Source: Actinomycetes bacterium (GTDB taxonomy: Bacteria; Actinomycetota; Coriobacteriia; Coriobacteriales; UBA8131). From it: 64,000 nucleotides of DNA. A program made the position numbers and the translations under genes. This document shows, piece after piece, positions 24,512 to 33,746 of this stretch (its first letter is position 1; each line of letters begins with the position of its first letter). The stretch is taken from the NCBI GenBank assembly GCA_009787085.1, contig WRGR01000044.1, forward strand, positions 17,017 to 81,016. The letters run 5' to 3'. Below the pieces are notes generated by a model. The model saw nothing but the letters and a program-made list of their open reading frames with translations. It searched no databases and was not told the DNA's origin.

Positions 24512-25438
24512 TCAAAGCCCTACTGCGTCCATCACGGCACGCAGCTTCTGCTTCTGGGGCTCAGTGGCATCGATCAACGGTAAGCGCACTCCGCCGACAT
24601 CGAAGCCGGCCATACTCATAGCGGCTTTGACCAATATCGGGTTAGATGTAGCGAAAAGTGCCTTCATCAACGGTTGGAGCTTTGAGTGACAAGATAAAGC
24701 CTGCCCAAAATCGCCCGCCGCCATAGCGTAAACGATCTCCCGCATGCCCTCCGGCACCACGTTGCCGGCAGTGGCAATCAGGCCATAGCCGCCCATTGCC
24801 ATCAGGGGTATTGTCGCTTGGTCATCTCCGGAGTAGACCGTGAAGCCCTCAGGTGCCCCACGGACGATCTCACCGATCTGCTCGAAATTGCCGCTGGCCT
24901 CTTTTACCGCCCGGATGTTGCCACAGTCGTTAGCCAGCCTCAAAGTGGTGGCAGCCTCCATGTTGATCACACAGCGACCGGGGATGTTATAAAGGATCAC
25001 CGGTATCGAAATAGCCTCGGCTATTGCCTTGAAGTGCTGGTAGATGCCTTCTTGGGGCGGCTTGTTGTAGTAGGGAACCACGGCCATGATCCCGTCTGCG
25101 CCCAGCTGTTCGGCCTCCTTGGCAAAGGCCACGGAGCTGGCGGTGCAGTAGTCGCCGACATTGGCAATAACCGGGGCCGCACCAGCCACGGCATCCAGCA
25201 CTGCTTGGAACAGTTTCAACTTCTCGTCATGGGTCAGAGTCGATGACTCGCCAGTGGAGCCGCTGAGGATCAGGGCATCATTGCCCCGTCGCACTAAGTC
25301 GCAGGCCAGCTCTTGGGCGCGTTTAAGGTCAAGGCTGCGGTCGGCGGCAAACGGTGTGACCATCGCTGTGATCAGCCTACCAAAGGCCGGGGCAGCATTC
25401 TGGGCGGTGTTGCGAGAAGTATCGGGGGCGGTGTTCAT
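24512..25438 (-). CDS. dapA: 4-hydroxy-tetrahydrodipicolinate synthase
   Basis: 308 residues from ATG 25438, with AGAGG upstream. It condenses pyruvate with aspartate semialdehyde in lysine and diaminopimelate synthesis. The TIM-barrel enzyme shows SGSTGESSTLTHDEK, the tyrosine motif PYYNKP, ILYNIPGR and the Schiff-base lysine in IRAVKEASGN. It pairs with dapB immediately upstream. Confidence 0.94.
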   Translation of the reverse strand: MNTAPDTSRNTAQNAAPAFGRLITAMVTPFAADRSLDLKRAQELACDLVRRGNDALILSGSTGESSTLTHDEKLKLFQAVLDAVAGAAPVIANVGDYCTASSVAFAKEAEQLGADGIMAVVPYYNKPPQEGIYQHFKAIAEAISIPVILYNIPGRCVINMEAATTLRLANDCGNIRAVKEASGNFEQIGEIVRGAPEGFTVYSGDDQATIPLMAMGGYGLIATAGNVVPEGMREIVYAMAAGDFGQALSCHSKLQPLMKALFATSNPILVKAAMSMAGFDVGGVRLPLIDATEPQKQKLRAVMDAVGL

Positions 25439-25523
25439 TTGGTTACCTCTTTCTTGGAAAACAGCAGTTGGCGTGGGGCAGTCTGCAAGGCGGGAAGGCC
25501 GAGTCCGGTATGGCTCCACTCCC

Positions 25524-26321
25524 CTACAGATCCAACAAATCCTCTAAACCAACAGTGAACCCGGGCAGGCTGGCAACCTTGCGGACAGCCAGCAACACTC
25601 CGGGAAGATAGGACAGGCGGTCAATGGAGTCATGGCGGATGGTCAGAGTCTGGCCAAGGGAGCTCAAAATAACTTCTTGGTGAGCCATGAAGCCGCCGCC
25701 ACGAACGCTATGGACGGGGATGCCGCCAACATCAGCACCCCGAGCACCTTGGCAGCCATCGATCTCACTGTCCCGCCCAGGGGCGGCCGAGCTGACACCC
25801 GCCGCCTTGCGGGCGGTCGCCATCTCCCGGGCGGTATTCACGGCCGTGCCGCTGGGGGCGTCTTTTTTGCCATCATGGTGGAATTCGATAACCTCGACAG
25901 CTTCGAAGTAAACAGCTGCTTGTTTGGCAAAATACTGCATCAATACCGCTCCCAATGTAAAATTAGGGGCGAAAAAGAGGCCGCAACCCGGCTTAGCATT
26001 CTTATAAAGCTCTTGGAACTGTTCGATTCCCACCCCAGTTGTGCCAACCACGCAGTGAACACCGCGTGACAAGGCAGCTTTAAGTGTCGCTGGAACAGCA
26101 GCGGCAACTGTGAAATCCACCAGCACCTCTGCCCCCGAGACATCAATCGCCTGCTCTAAGTCGGCAAAAGCCGGGAGGCGTTGACCTTGGGGCAGCAGCC
26201 ACTCAGTTTCCGTGCTTGTCACATCGCAGACCGCAACAACTTCGATGTCGGCTTGGGCAGCCAGCTCGGGAACCAATATGCTCCCCATTCGCCCCCGATA
26301 GCCGTTGAATAGCAGTCTCAT
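25524..26321 (-). CDS. dapB: 4-hydroxy-tetrahydrodipicolinate reductase
   Basis: 265 residues, next step after DapA, NAD(P)H dependent. The nucleotide loop reads NGYRGRMGS in place of the commoner GAxGRMG. The substrate/catalytic motif EFHHDGKKDAPSGTA is present, and the GHGMFANxL region of larger enzymes is replaced as expected for the short type. GGAGG lies about 10 nt before the ATG. Together with dapA it feeds diaminopimelate into peptidoglycan. Confidence 0.93.
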   Translation of the reverse strand: MRLLFNGYRGRMGSILVPELAAQADIEVVAVCDVTSTETEWLLPQGQRLPAFADLEQAIDVSGAEVLVDFTVAAAVPATLKAALSRGVHCVVGTTGVGIEQFQELYKNAKPGCGLFFAPNFTLGAVLMQYFAKQAAVYFEAVEVIEFHHDGKKDAPSGTAVNTAREMATARKAAGVSSAAPGRDSEIDGCQGARGADVGGIPVHSVRGGGFMAHQEVILSSLGQTLTIRHDSIDRLSYLPGVLLAVRKVASLPGFTVGLEDLLDL

Positions 26322-26371
26322 AATAGCAAAACCTCCGTCCTTATCATCATGCCGTCATCATAGCGGCACAC

Positions 26372-27640
26372 TCAATCCGCAGCCATTGCCCCAGCCAGCA
26401 CCTCGCGGAGCTGCTCAGGGGCATTCGGAGAAATCACAGCCAAAGTCGGCTCAGCTGCCAAGACCCGTTCGGCCACCTGTCGGGTTTGCTCTAGGCTCAC
26501 AGCCTGGTAACGCCCGATCAGCTCATCAAGCCCCAGCATCTCTTGGTCGGCAACGGCGCTACGGCCGATGCGCATCATCCGGTTGGCGGTGGACTCCATG
26601 CCTAACACCAAGGTGCCGATCAGATAATCCTTCATCCGCTGCAGCTCATCGGCACTCATGCCGGCCGCCAGCAGCCGCTGCAACTCAAGGCGCACCAAGC
26701 TGACTACCTCGGCAAGTTTCTCGGGGCGGGTGCCAGCATACACCAAAAAGCTGCCCGCATTGATGTATGAGATCGTGGTGGCATAGACGGCATAGACCAA
26801 GCCGCGTTTCTCACGAATCTCCTGGAACAGCCGCGATGACATGCCACCGCCCAGTGCCGCATCCAAGAGCTTGGCCGCAAAGCGGTCCGCATCGCCCAGT
26901 GCGACCCCTGGCATCCCGTAAACCAAGTGCGCCTGTTCAGTCTCCTTCTGGAGCAGTTTCAAGCTGCCCGGGGTCTTGGCCGGTGCCTCGCCGCGCTGGG
27001 CGGCCTCGCCTTGGGGCAGAGTGGCAAAATAGCGCTCAACCAGCTCGACTAGCTGCTCGTGGGCAACGTTGCCGCAGGCCACGATGATGCAGTTGCCGGT
27101 ATGGTAATGTTGCTGACGGTAACGTTCACAGTCGGCATGCATGAAGGCGCTGACGCTCTGGCGGCTGCCGGCTATTTGCCGCCCTAAGGGGTGCCCGGGA
27201 AACAAAGCCTCAGAGAACAGTTCGAACACATAGTCGTCCGGGGTATCCTCAGAGCGGGCGATCTCCTCGATCACCACTTCCCGCTCGGAGTCGATCGACT
27301 TTTGCTCGAATAGCGAGCCGGTAAGCATGTCGCTTAACACCTCAAAGACGGCTGGCAACTTCTCGTCCACCATCCGGGCGTAATAACAGGTGTATTCCTT
27401 GGAGGTGAAGGCATTTTGCTCAGCCCCCAAGGACTCGAAATCCTGAGAGATGGTCAAGGCATCACGCTTGTTCGTTCCCTTGAAGAACATATGCTCCATG
27501 AAGTGCGAAAGACCGTACTGGCCGGGCAGCTCGTCGCGTGATCCGACTCTGAACCATGCTCCCAATGAGACAGAGCGCACGGTGTCCATGCGCTCAGAAA
27601 TTACTTGAATGCCATTGTTAAGAAGCGTTGACTGATGCAA
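26372..27640 (-). CDS. M16-family zinc peptidase
   Basis: 422 residues, typical of the small bacterial processing peptidases. The inverted zinc motif HFMEH is at residues 46-50, with the third ligand in the downstream SEREVVIEEI helix. A second, non-catalytic half (residues 220-420) carries the GGGMSSRLFQEIREKRGLVY segment. The gene sits between pnp and dapB, the usual actinobacterial arrangement. The substrate is not known. Confidence 0.92.
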   Translation of the reverse strand: MHQSTLLNNGIQVISERMDTVRSVSLGAWFRVGSRDELPGQYGLSHFMEHMFFKGTNKRDALTISQDFESLGAEQNAFTSKEYTCYYARMVDEKLPAVFEVLSDMLTGSLFEQKSIDSEREVVIEEIARSEDTPDDYVFELFSEALFPGHPLGRQIAGSRQSVSAFMHADCERYRQQHYHTGNCIIVACGNVAHEQLVELVERYFATLPQGEAAQRGEAPAKTPGSLKLLQKETEQAHLVYGMPGVALGDADRFAAKLLDAALGGGMSSRLFQEIREKRGLVYAVYATTISYINAGSFLVYAGTRPEKLAEVVSLVRLELQRLLAAGMSADELQRMKDYLIGTLVLGMESTANRMMRIGRSAVADQEMLGLDELIGRYQAVSLEQTRQVAERVLAAEPTLAVISPNAPEQLREVLAGAMAAD

Positions 27641-27742
27641 TTTATCTCCTCTAGGCAGGCCGTGTGGCTCTGCTTGTCATTTTACCGCTTTTGCATGCCT
27701 TATTCGTGGTCGCGCCAAGGAATTGCCGTCTCAACGTCCGGA

Positions 27743-29944
27743 TCAACGCCGCCGAGGGCGTCTCTCCCCGTCTTGACCGCCATGCCGACGGTCACGGTCG
27801 CCGCCGCCGCCACCACCACCGGACCTCGGCCCCCGCGGCGAATCTTCAGAGCCGGAGGACTTCGGGGCATCGGGCTTGTTCAGCCGGTCAAGCGAGATCT
27901 TCTCGTTGTCATCGATGTCGATGATCTTGACCTGTACGCCGTCACCGATCTGCAGCACGTCCTCGACCCGGCCGACCCGGCCATTGGCCATCCGGCTGAT
28001 GTGCAGCAGACCGTCCTTGCCGGGCAATATCTCGATGAAGGCGCCGAAGCTCTGGATGTTCACCACCCGCCCTTCGTATTCCTCGCCCATTTCCGGCACT
28101 TTGACGATCATCTCGATGCGCCGCCTAGCCTCCTCGCCGCCCAAGTCCTTGGAGGCGATGTACACCGTACCGTCTTCGGTGACCTCGATGGTGGCACCGG
28201 TTTCTTCCTGTAGGCCACGGATCACTTTGCCGCCACTGCCGATGACATCGCGGATCTTGTCCACCGGAATCTGGATGGAGATGATGCGCGGCGCGAACTC
28301 CGATAGCTCTGCCCGCGGCGCAGCGATAGCCTCATGCATCTTCTCCAAGATGAACAGCCGCCCTTCGCGGGCCTGTGCCAGCGCGGCAGCCAGAATATCG
28401 ACTGACAGCCCCTTGGCCTTGTTGTCCATCTGCATCGAGGTGATCCCCTGCTCGGTGCCGCAGACCTTGAAATCCATGTCACCGAGGAAGTCCTCCAGGC
28501 CTTGGATGTCGGAGAGGATAGCCACTTGGTCGCCTTCCTTGATCAGCCCCATGGCGATGCCGGAGACTGGCCTGGTAATGGGCACACCGGCATCCATCAG
28601 CGCCAGCGAGCTGCCACAAGCCGAGGCCATCGAGCTGGAGCCGTTGGACTCCAAGACCTCGGAAACCACACGGATGGTGTAGGGGAAGTCCTGTTCGTTG
28701 GGCAGCACCGGCTCTATCGCCCGCTCAGCCAAGCGACCGTGGCCGATCTCGCGGCGTTTCGGAGCGCCCAAGCGGCCGGTTTCACCGGTCGAATAGGGCG
28801 GGAAGTTATAGTGGTGGATATAGCGTTTGCCCGGAGCCGGGTCAATGGTGTCTAGGCGCTGCCATTCATTGAGCATTCCCAAAGTCGCCACGGAGAGCAC
28901 TTGGGTCTGGCCACGGGTGAACAGCCCGGAGCCATGGACACGAGGCAGGTAGCCAGCAGTGATGGAGATCGGCCTGATCTCATCGACGGCCCGACCGTCA
29001 ACTCGCTCGCCGCTGTCCAACACCATGGAGCGCATGGCCTTCTTCTCCAGCTGTTTCAGTTCAGCAGCGATCTCCTTGCCCCAAAGTTCCAGTTCTTCCC
29101 CACTGAAGCTGGCCTTGACTTCTTCTTTGAGGTCAGCTACTTTCTGCACCCGGCTGAGCTTGTCGGCATCCTTCAAAGCCGCGCTCATCGCGTCGTAGTG
29201 CACTGCAATGCGCTCAGGCAAGCCATCGACCGGCTCATCAACCGGGTATTCCTGCGGCTCGGGTCCAACAGCGTCCAAAAAGCGCTGTTGGGCGGCGCAA
29301 AACTCGCCGATCACCTGCTGCCCGAACTCCATGGCAGCCAGCATATCGGCCTCTGGCAGCTCGTTCGCGCCGGCCTCGACCATCGAAATATAGTCTGCCG
29401 TTCCGGCCATCACCAGTTCCAGGTCGGATTCGGCCTCCTCTTCGAAAGTCGGGTTGACGATAAACTCCCCCGTGGCCTTGTCACGGCCAATGCGCACCCC
29501 TGCTGCCGGCCCGGCAAACGGTGCCCCGCCGGCCAGCAAGGCCGCTGAGGCCGCCATGATGGTGATGATATCCGGCTGGTTTATCTGGTCGGAGACCAAC
29601 GTGGTGGCAACAACATGCACCTCGTTGCGAAAGCCGTCCGGAAAGCCGGTGCGAATCGGCCGGTCGGTCATCCGGGCAGTCAGGGTGCCCTTGTCCGATG
29701 GCCGCGACTCACGTTTCAGATAGCCGCCGGGGATCCGCCCCACCGAATACATCCGCTCTACGAAATCAACGGTCAGCGGAAAGAAGTCATAGTCTTTGCG
29801 CTCATCCGAGATCACTGCGGTGACCAGTACTGTCGTGTCACCCTGAGTGACCATTACAGCGCCAGTGGCCTGCTTGGCCAGCTCGCCGGTGCTCAATGAA
29901 TACTGCTTGCCGTAAAGCTCGAAACTCTCTGTAATTTTTGTCAT
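27743..29944 (-). CDS. pnp: Polyribonucleotide nucleotidyltransferase (PNPase)
   Basis: 733 residues from ATG 29944. It has two RNase PH-like cores (ETTVLVTAVISDER-type N-terminal core and the C-terminal block MASACGSSLALMDAGVPI), then a KH domain (IRDVIGSGGKVI) and an S1 domain (YEGRVVNIQSFGAFIEILPG). It phosphorolytically degrades RNA from the 3' end. The C-terminal tail is Gly- and Arg-rich and unusually basic, which may add RNA binding. rpsO is just upstream, the classic pair. Confidence 0.95.
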   Translation of the reverse strand: MTKITESFELYGKQYSLSTGELAKQATGAVMVTQGDTTVLVTAVISDERKDYDFFPLTVDFVERMYSVGRIPGGYLKRESRPSDKGTLTARMTDRPIRTGFPDGFRNEVHVVATTLVSDQINQPDIITIMAASAALLAGGAPFAGPAAGVRIGRDKATGEFIVNPTFEEEAESDLELVMAGTADYISMVEAGANELPEADMLAAMEFGQQVIGEFCAAQQRFLDAVGPEPQEYPVDEPVDGLPERIAVHYDAMSAALKDADKLSRVQKVADLKEEVKASFSGEELELWGKEIAAELKQLEKKAMRSMVLDSGERVDGRAVDEIRPISITAGYLPRVHGSGLFTRGQTQVLSVATLGMLNEWQRLDTIDPAPGKRYIHHYNFPPYSTGETGRLGAPKRREIGHGRLAERAIEPVLPNEQDFPYTIRVVSEVLESNGSSSMASACGSSLALMDAGVPITRPVSGIAMGLIKEGDQVAILSDIQGLEDFLGDMDFKVCGTEQGITSMQMDNKAKGLSVDILAAALAQAREGRLFILEKMHEAIAAPRAELSEFAPRIISIQIPVDKIRDVIGSGGKVIRGLQEETGATIEVTEDGTVYIASKDLGGEEARRRIEMIVKVPEMGEEYEGRVVNIQSFGAFIEILPGKDGLLHISRMANGRVGRVEDVLQIGDGVQVKIIDIDDNEKISLDRLNKPDAPKSSGSEDSPRGPRSGGGGGGGDRDRRHGGQDGERRPRRR

Positions 29945-30050
29945 GTACACTCTTTCCCTAAACCTCTGAACCCTCGTGGTTCAAAATTAACACACGGCGA
30001 TCATTTTAGATTGTTGTTTGCGTTGCGGAGATGCTCGTACCAGCCCACCC

Positions 30051-30326
30051 TCAGATATTGTCACGGATGCCAAGCCTAGCTATCAGCTCACGGTAGCCGA
30101 TAATGTTGCGTTTCTTGATATAGGTCAGCAGACGGCGGCGCTTACCGACCAGCATCAACAGGCCACGGCGGGTGTGATGGTCTTTAGGGTGCGTCTTCAA
30201 ATGGTCAGTGAGGTCTTTGATGCGCTGGCTAAGCAGAGCCACCTGCACCTCTGCCGAACCAGAATCCTTGTTGTCTTGGCCGAACTCCTGAATGATCTCG
30301 GCCTTCTTCTCCTTGCTAAGCGGCAT
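30051..30326 (-). CDS. rpsO: 30S ribosomal protein S15
   Basis: 91 residues from ATG 30326, with AAAGGTGG upstream; the ORF is open further 5' but that part has no family similarity. S15 hallmarks are [32 protein letters not shown] and [11 protein letters not shown]. It binds 16S rRNA in the platform of the small subunit. Located before pnp, as in most bacteria. Confidence 0.96.
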   Translation of the reverse strand: MPLSKEKKAEIIQEFGQDNKDSGSAEVQVALLSQRIKDLTDHLKTHPKDHHTRRGLLMLVGKRRRLLTYIKKRNIIGYRELIARLGIRDNI

Positions 30327-30454
30327 GTTAGCTACCACCTTTCTTTGCGCCGACCCCAAGCTGGGCACTCCGTCGGTGGTTGGCGAGAGGCTAAGCGAGG
30401 GGCGATTGACACGATTGATTTTATACAACCTGAACAGTCTAACTTAAACCAAGG

Positions 30455-30666
30455 TCAAAGTCGAGCACGGCGGCGGCCAAAGTGCCAGACACAGGCGACA
30501 CAGGCGGCGGCCAATGCCCACCATGCCACCTATCAGCGATGTGTTGGAGCCGGTATACGATATGACTGGGGAGAAGAAGGACACCTCCAGAAAAGTCCGG
30601 GCCCTTGCCGGGCGAGCGCAGCCACCACCATTTGGCATCAAACAGGCTCATCGTTCTGATCGGCAC
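30455..30666 (-). pseudogene. Frameshifted C-terminal remnant of a surface protein with a DUF6273-like motif
   Basis: One minus frame reads FDAKWWWLRSPGKGPDF; the WWLRSPG block is the hallmark of DUF6273 domains in secreted proteins. A second frame continues SYTGSNTSLIGGMVGIG, and a third gives ALAAACVACVWHFGRRRARL followed by TGA, which looks like a membrane anchor ending in arginines. Two frameshifts would join them into one wall- or membrane-anchored C-terminus. No start is nearby. It lies in the 670-bp gap between rpsO and thrS. Confidence 0.45.
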
Positions 30667-30886
30667 TTTTGCTATCCGGCCCGTGCCTGAATGCCTTACT
30701 TCAGCACTCTCAGAGGCTACGGGGGGGGGTCACTGTCGGTTATCACCACTGCTTGCCGTTTAGTTGACAAGCGAAGCAGACGCTGCGTGATCACCAATAA
30801 AACCGACGCGATAAAGAGCTACGACCAGTACGGCAACCAGATACCGGGGAAATGACACCATCGAGAGGGTAAAGGAGACTATACCA

Positions 30887-31021
30887 ATGACCAAGCCATT
30901 CAAAAAAGCAATCATCGCCGCAGCCGTCGCTTTGGCGGCAGCGGTGGATGGCGCCTCGCAGCTTTTCCATCGGCACGTCAGGGCGTTCTTGAAGACTACT
31001 ACACTTGGGCGGCGGCGATGA
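30887..31021 (+). pseudogene. Signal-peptide-like ORF, 44 codons, overlapping the end of thrS
   Basis: ATG 30887 has AAAGGAG 9 nt upstream. The peptide MTKPFKKAIIAAAVALAAAV is a convincing N-terminal signal, but the frame ends at TGA 31019-31021 within the 3' end of thrS on the other strand. It is likely the cut-off start of an exported protein. A run of nine G at 30721-30729 lies upstream. Confidence 0.35.
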
Positions 31022-32915
31022 AGGCGCAGAACTCGGCTAGCGGCTGACTGCCAGTGTCGCCTTTTTGGCGGTCGCGGACGCTGACGGTGTAGTTCTCGGC
31101 CTCCCTGTCCCCCACTACCAACATAAAGGGCAGCTTGTTTTGCTGTGCCTTGGCGATCTTGGCACGCATTGGCTCGTTGCTGCCGTAGACCTCCGCCCGG
31201 CCGCCGCTGGCCTCTAGGGCACAGCGCACCTGATGGGCGTATTCCAAGTGTCTGTCGGCAATGGGGATCACCGCCACCTGTACCGGTGCCAGCCAAAGCG
31301 GCAGTGCCCCAGCATAATGCTCCAACAAGATGCCCAGGAAGCGCTCGATGGATCCGAATATCGCCCGGTGCAGCATCCAGGGCTGGGCCTCTGTGTTCTC
31401 GGCGGTGCGGTAAGTGAGGTTGAAACGCTCCGGGAAGTTGAAGTCCACCTGGATGGTCGAGCACTGCCAAGTACGACCGATGGCATCTTTGACTTTGATG
31501 TCGATCTTCGGGCCGTAGAACGCTCCGTCACCGGCATTGATCTCGAAGTCCAGATCATGGTGCTTACAGGCCTGCATCAGGGCCTCGGTGGCGTACTCCC
31601 ACTTGTCGTCATCGCCGATCGATTTATCCGGACGGGTGGATATCTCGGCTGTGTAGCTGAAGTTAAAGGTACCCATGATGTGATCGACCAAGTCTAGCAT
31701 CGCCTCCACCTCGCCCACTACCTGCTCTTGGGTACAGAAGACGTGGGCATCGTCTTGGGTGAAACCACGTGCCCGTAGTAAACCGTGCACGACACCGCTC
31801 ATCTCGTTGCGGTAGACCGTCCCGAACTCGAAGAAGCGCAGTGGTAGGTCGCGGTAACTGCGCAGCTCGTTGCCGTAGAGCAGCACGTGCCCCGGACAGT
31901 TCATCGGCTTTACGGCATACTCTGTGAGCTTGCTTTTGTCCTTGGCTTCGCTCTCGTCGATCTCAAAGAAATACATGTTCTCGCGGTAGAAGTAATAATG
32001 GCCGCTCTGCTTCCAGACATCGGCATTATAGATATGCGGTGTGATGACTTCTTGGTAGCCGCGTCGATAGAGGTCTTTACGCAGCCATTCCTGCAGCAGG
32101 CGAATAACCCGTGCCCCATGCGGCAGGTAGAGGGGCAGACCGGCACCGGCCCGCTCGTCCATCATGTAGATGCCGAGTTCGCGGCCAAGGCGGCGGTGGT
32201 CGCGTTTCTCAGCCTCGTCAATGCGCGTCAGGTAGTCTTCCAGCTCCTTTTTGGAGAACCAGGCCGTGCCATAGATCCGGGTGAGCATTGGCCGACTGTT
32301 GTCGCCACGCCAGTATGCCCCGGCCAGCTTGGTCAGCTTGAAGGCTCCCAATAGCGCCGCAGACGGCAGGTGCGGTCCACGGCAGAGGTCGAGGAAGCCC
32401 CCTAGCTGGTAGACGGTGATTACCTCGTCGGCAGGCAGCTCTTCGATCAGCTCCAGCTTCAGGGGCTGGTCGGCAAAGAGCGCCCGTGCCTCCTCGGCAC
32501 TGACCTCGCGGCGGTTGAAAGGCTCGGCGGCGGCCACGATCTCGGCCATCCGCTGCTCGATACGCTCCAAGTCGTCCAGTGTCAGCGGCACCGGGGTTTG
32601 GATGTCGTAGTAGAAGGCATCCTCGATGGCCGGGCCGATGCCGAACAAGGTGCCCGGCCAGAGTTGCTGCACGGCTTCGGCCATGACATGGGCAGCCGAG
32701 TGGCGCAGCAGATCCAGCGCTTCTGCAGACTTGGCGGTGATGATGCTGACGGCGCCACCTTCGGGCAACGGTCGGGAGAGGTCCCAGAGGCTGCCATTGA
32801 CATCGGCAGCCAACGCCGCCTTGGCCAAGCCAGCACCAACAGAGGCCGCCAAGTCGGCGGCGGACGCACCTTCCGGCAGCTGGCGCTGAGAGCCGTCTGG
32901 CAATGTGATATTCAT
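30999..32915 (-). CDS. thrS: Threonyl-tRNA synthetase
   Basis: 638 residues from ATG 32915, which has AAGGA about 10 nt upstream; an in-frame GTG further 5' adds 21 residues without family similarity. Order: TGS domain (NITLPDGSQRQLPEG), editing domain, class II catalytic core with zinc ligands in AVKPMNCPGHVLLY and motif 2 FRNEMSGVVHGLLRARGFTQ, and the anticodon-binding domain. No T-box leader can be seen in the upstream region. Confidence 0.96.
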   Translation of the reverse strand: MNITLPDGSQRQLPEGASAADLAASVGAGLAKAALAADVNGSLWDLSRPLPEGGAVSIITAKSAEALDLLRHSAAHVMAEAVQQLWPGTLFGIGPAIEDAFYYDIQTPVPLTLDDLERIEQRMAEIVAAAEPFNRREVSAEEARALFADQPLKLELIEELPADEVITVYQLGGFLDLCRGPHLPSAALLGAFKLTKLAGAYWRGDNSRPMLTRIYGTAWFSKKELEDYLTRIDEAEKRDHRRLGRELGIYMMDERAGAGLPLYLPHGARVIRLLQEWLRKDLYRRGYQEVITPHIYNADVWKQSGHYYFYRENMYFFEIDESEAKDKSKLTEYAVKPMNCPGHVLLYGNELRSYRDLPLRFFEFGTVYRNEMSGVVHGLLRARGFTQDDAHVFCTQEQVVGEVEAMLDLVDHIMGTFNFSYTAEISTRPDKSIGDDDKWEYATEALMQACKHHDLDFEINAGDGAFYGPKIDIKVKDAIGRTWQCSTIQVDFNFPERFNLTYRTAENTEAQPWMLHRAIFGSIERFLGILLEHYAGALPLWLAPVQVAVIPIADRHLEYAHQVRCALEASGGRAEVYGSNEPMRAKIAKAQQNKLPFMLVVGDREAENYTVSVRDRQKGDTGSQPLAEFCAFIAAAQV

Positions 32916-33070
32916 AATCAGAACTTCCTTACTAAAGCGGTAACCGGAGCTATCGGGAGGTACCTGTTTAACGCCCAAAAACCTCGCCCCACACGCCCTC
33001 CGGACCGCAACCTCTCACCCTGTTGGCCATGGCAAAGATTGCGACCCTGAGCCTGCAATGACTGTGGCTT

Positions 33071-33093
33071 GGGCATTGATCGGCGTTTCCCTG
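33071..33093 (-). repeat. Dispersed 3'-end element, copy 2 (after the zinc-ribbon gene)
   Basis: CAGGGAAACGCCGATCAATG and the next two bases begin 7 bp after the TAA of the zinc-ribbon gene on the minus strand. An ATTGC/GCAAT hairpin (33038-33059) followed by CTTTG lies further downstream, as it does at copy 3. Confidence 0.6.
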
Positions 33094-33100
33094 ACACCCC

Positions 33101-33538
33101 TTATCTGGTGGGTGTGCAGCAATAGGGGCATACCTTCCATTCCGGGTTCAAGGCATGCCCACAGCTCTTGCATTCATTTTTCAACTGGGTGCCGCATTGC
33201 GGACACATCAGGTACTCCCGTTCCACCGGATAGCCGCAGTTGGCACACTCACCGTACTTCATCAGCTCACGCTGCTTCAAGGTGAAGTCAAGGTCTTGCT
33301 CATCACGGTCGGCCAAGAGCATCGGTGGCCGCAGCATGGCATAGGCGAAGGCCCCCAGATAAGGGATCAATGATATCAAGCCCCAGACCACCGGGTTGGC
33401 ACCCCGTAGATAGGAGTCCCTGATCACCCAGATAATCGAGATCAAGTAGAACAAGGCGATAATGACTATGATGGTGATAAAGAACGCCCGTATCTCAGGC
33501 GTAATCAACGAACCGATGGCCTCACTAACACTACTCAT
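33101..33538 (-). CDS. Membrane protein with C-terminal double zinc ribbon
   Basis: 145 residues from ATG 33538; a 25-residue extension is possible but has no ribosome site. Two membrane helices (residues 18-38 and 53-70) are followed by a cytosolic tail with paired CxxC motifs: CANCGYPVEREYLMCPQC and CKSCGHALNPEWKVCPYC. This is a double zinc ribbon as found in many small Actinomycetota membrane proteins of unknown function. A copy of a dispersed 3'-end repeat follows its stop. Confidence 0.75.
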   Translation of the reverse strand: MSSVSEAIGSLITPEIRAFFITIIVIIALFYLISIIWVIRDSYLRGANPVVWGLISLIPYLGAFAYAMLRPPMLLADRDEQDLDFTLKQRELMKYGECANCGYPVEREYLMCPQCGTQLKNECKSCGHALNPEWKVCPYCCTPTR

Positions 33539-33746
33539 GGTAACCCCGTCTTTCCCGGTTGAATAAGCGTCCGAACAACTGCTCAATAATTCTAGCAAAA
33601 TACCTAGACGCAAAAGCCCAACAACTCAAACTTGCTGCCATCATTACCCTCTATGTTACTATCTGCGCCCACTTGCTTTGAGCAATGGGCTATGGATCCA
33701 GTTCACAATGACGCGCCTGATTATGGCCGCCTGAACAGTGTTCGTC

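Noticed and set aside
28901..29548. 215-codon plus-strand ORF antisense to pnp
   Set aside because: It lies inside the conserved pnp coding region, and no family features or ribosome site are visible.
30760..31470. 236-codon minus-strand ORF over the thrS end
   Set aside because: It overlaps thrS on the same strand in another frame; composition is the typical shadow of a GC-rich gene.
32916..33100. T-box leader before thrS
   Set aside because: The T-box signature (AGGGTGGNACCGCG type) and specifier structure are not present in the gap.
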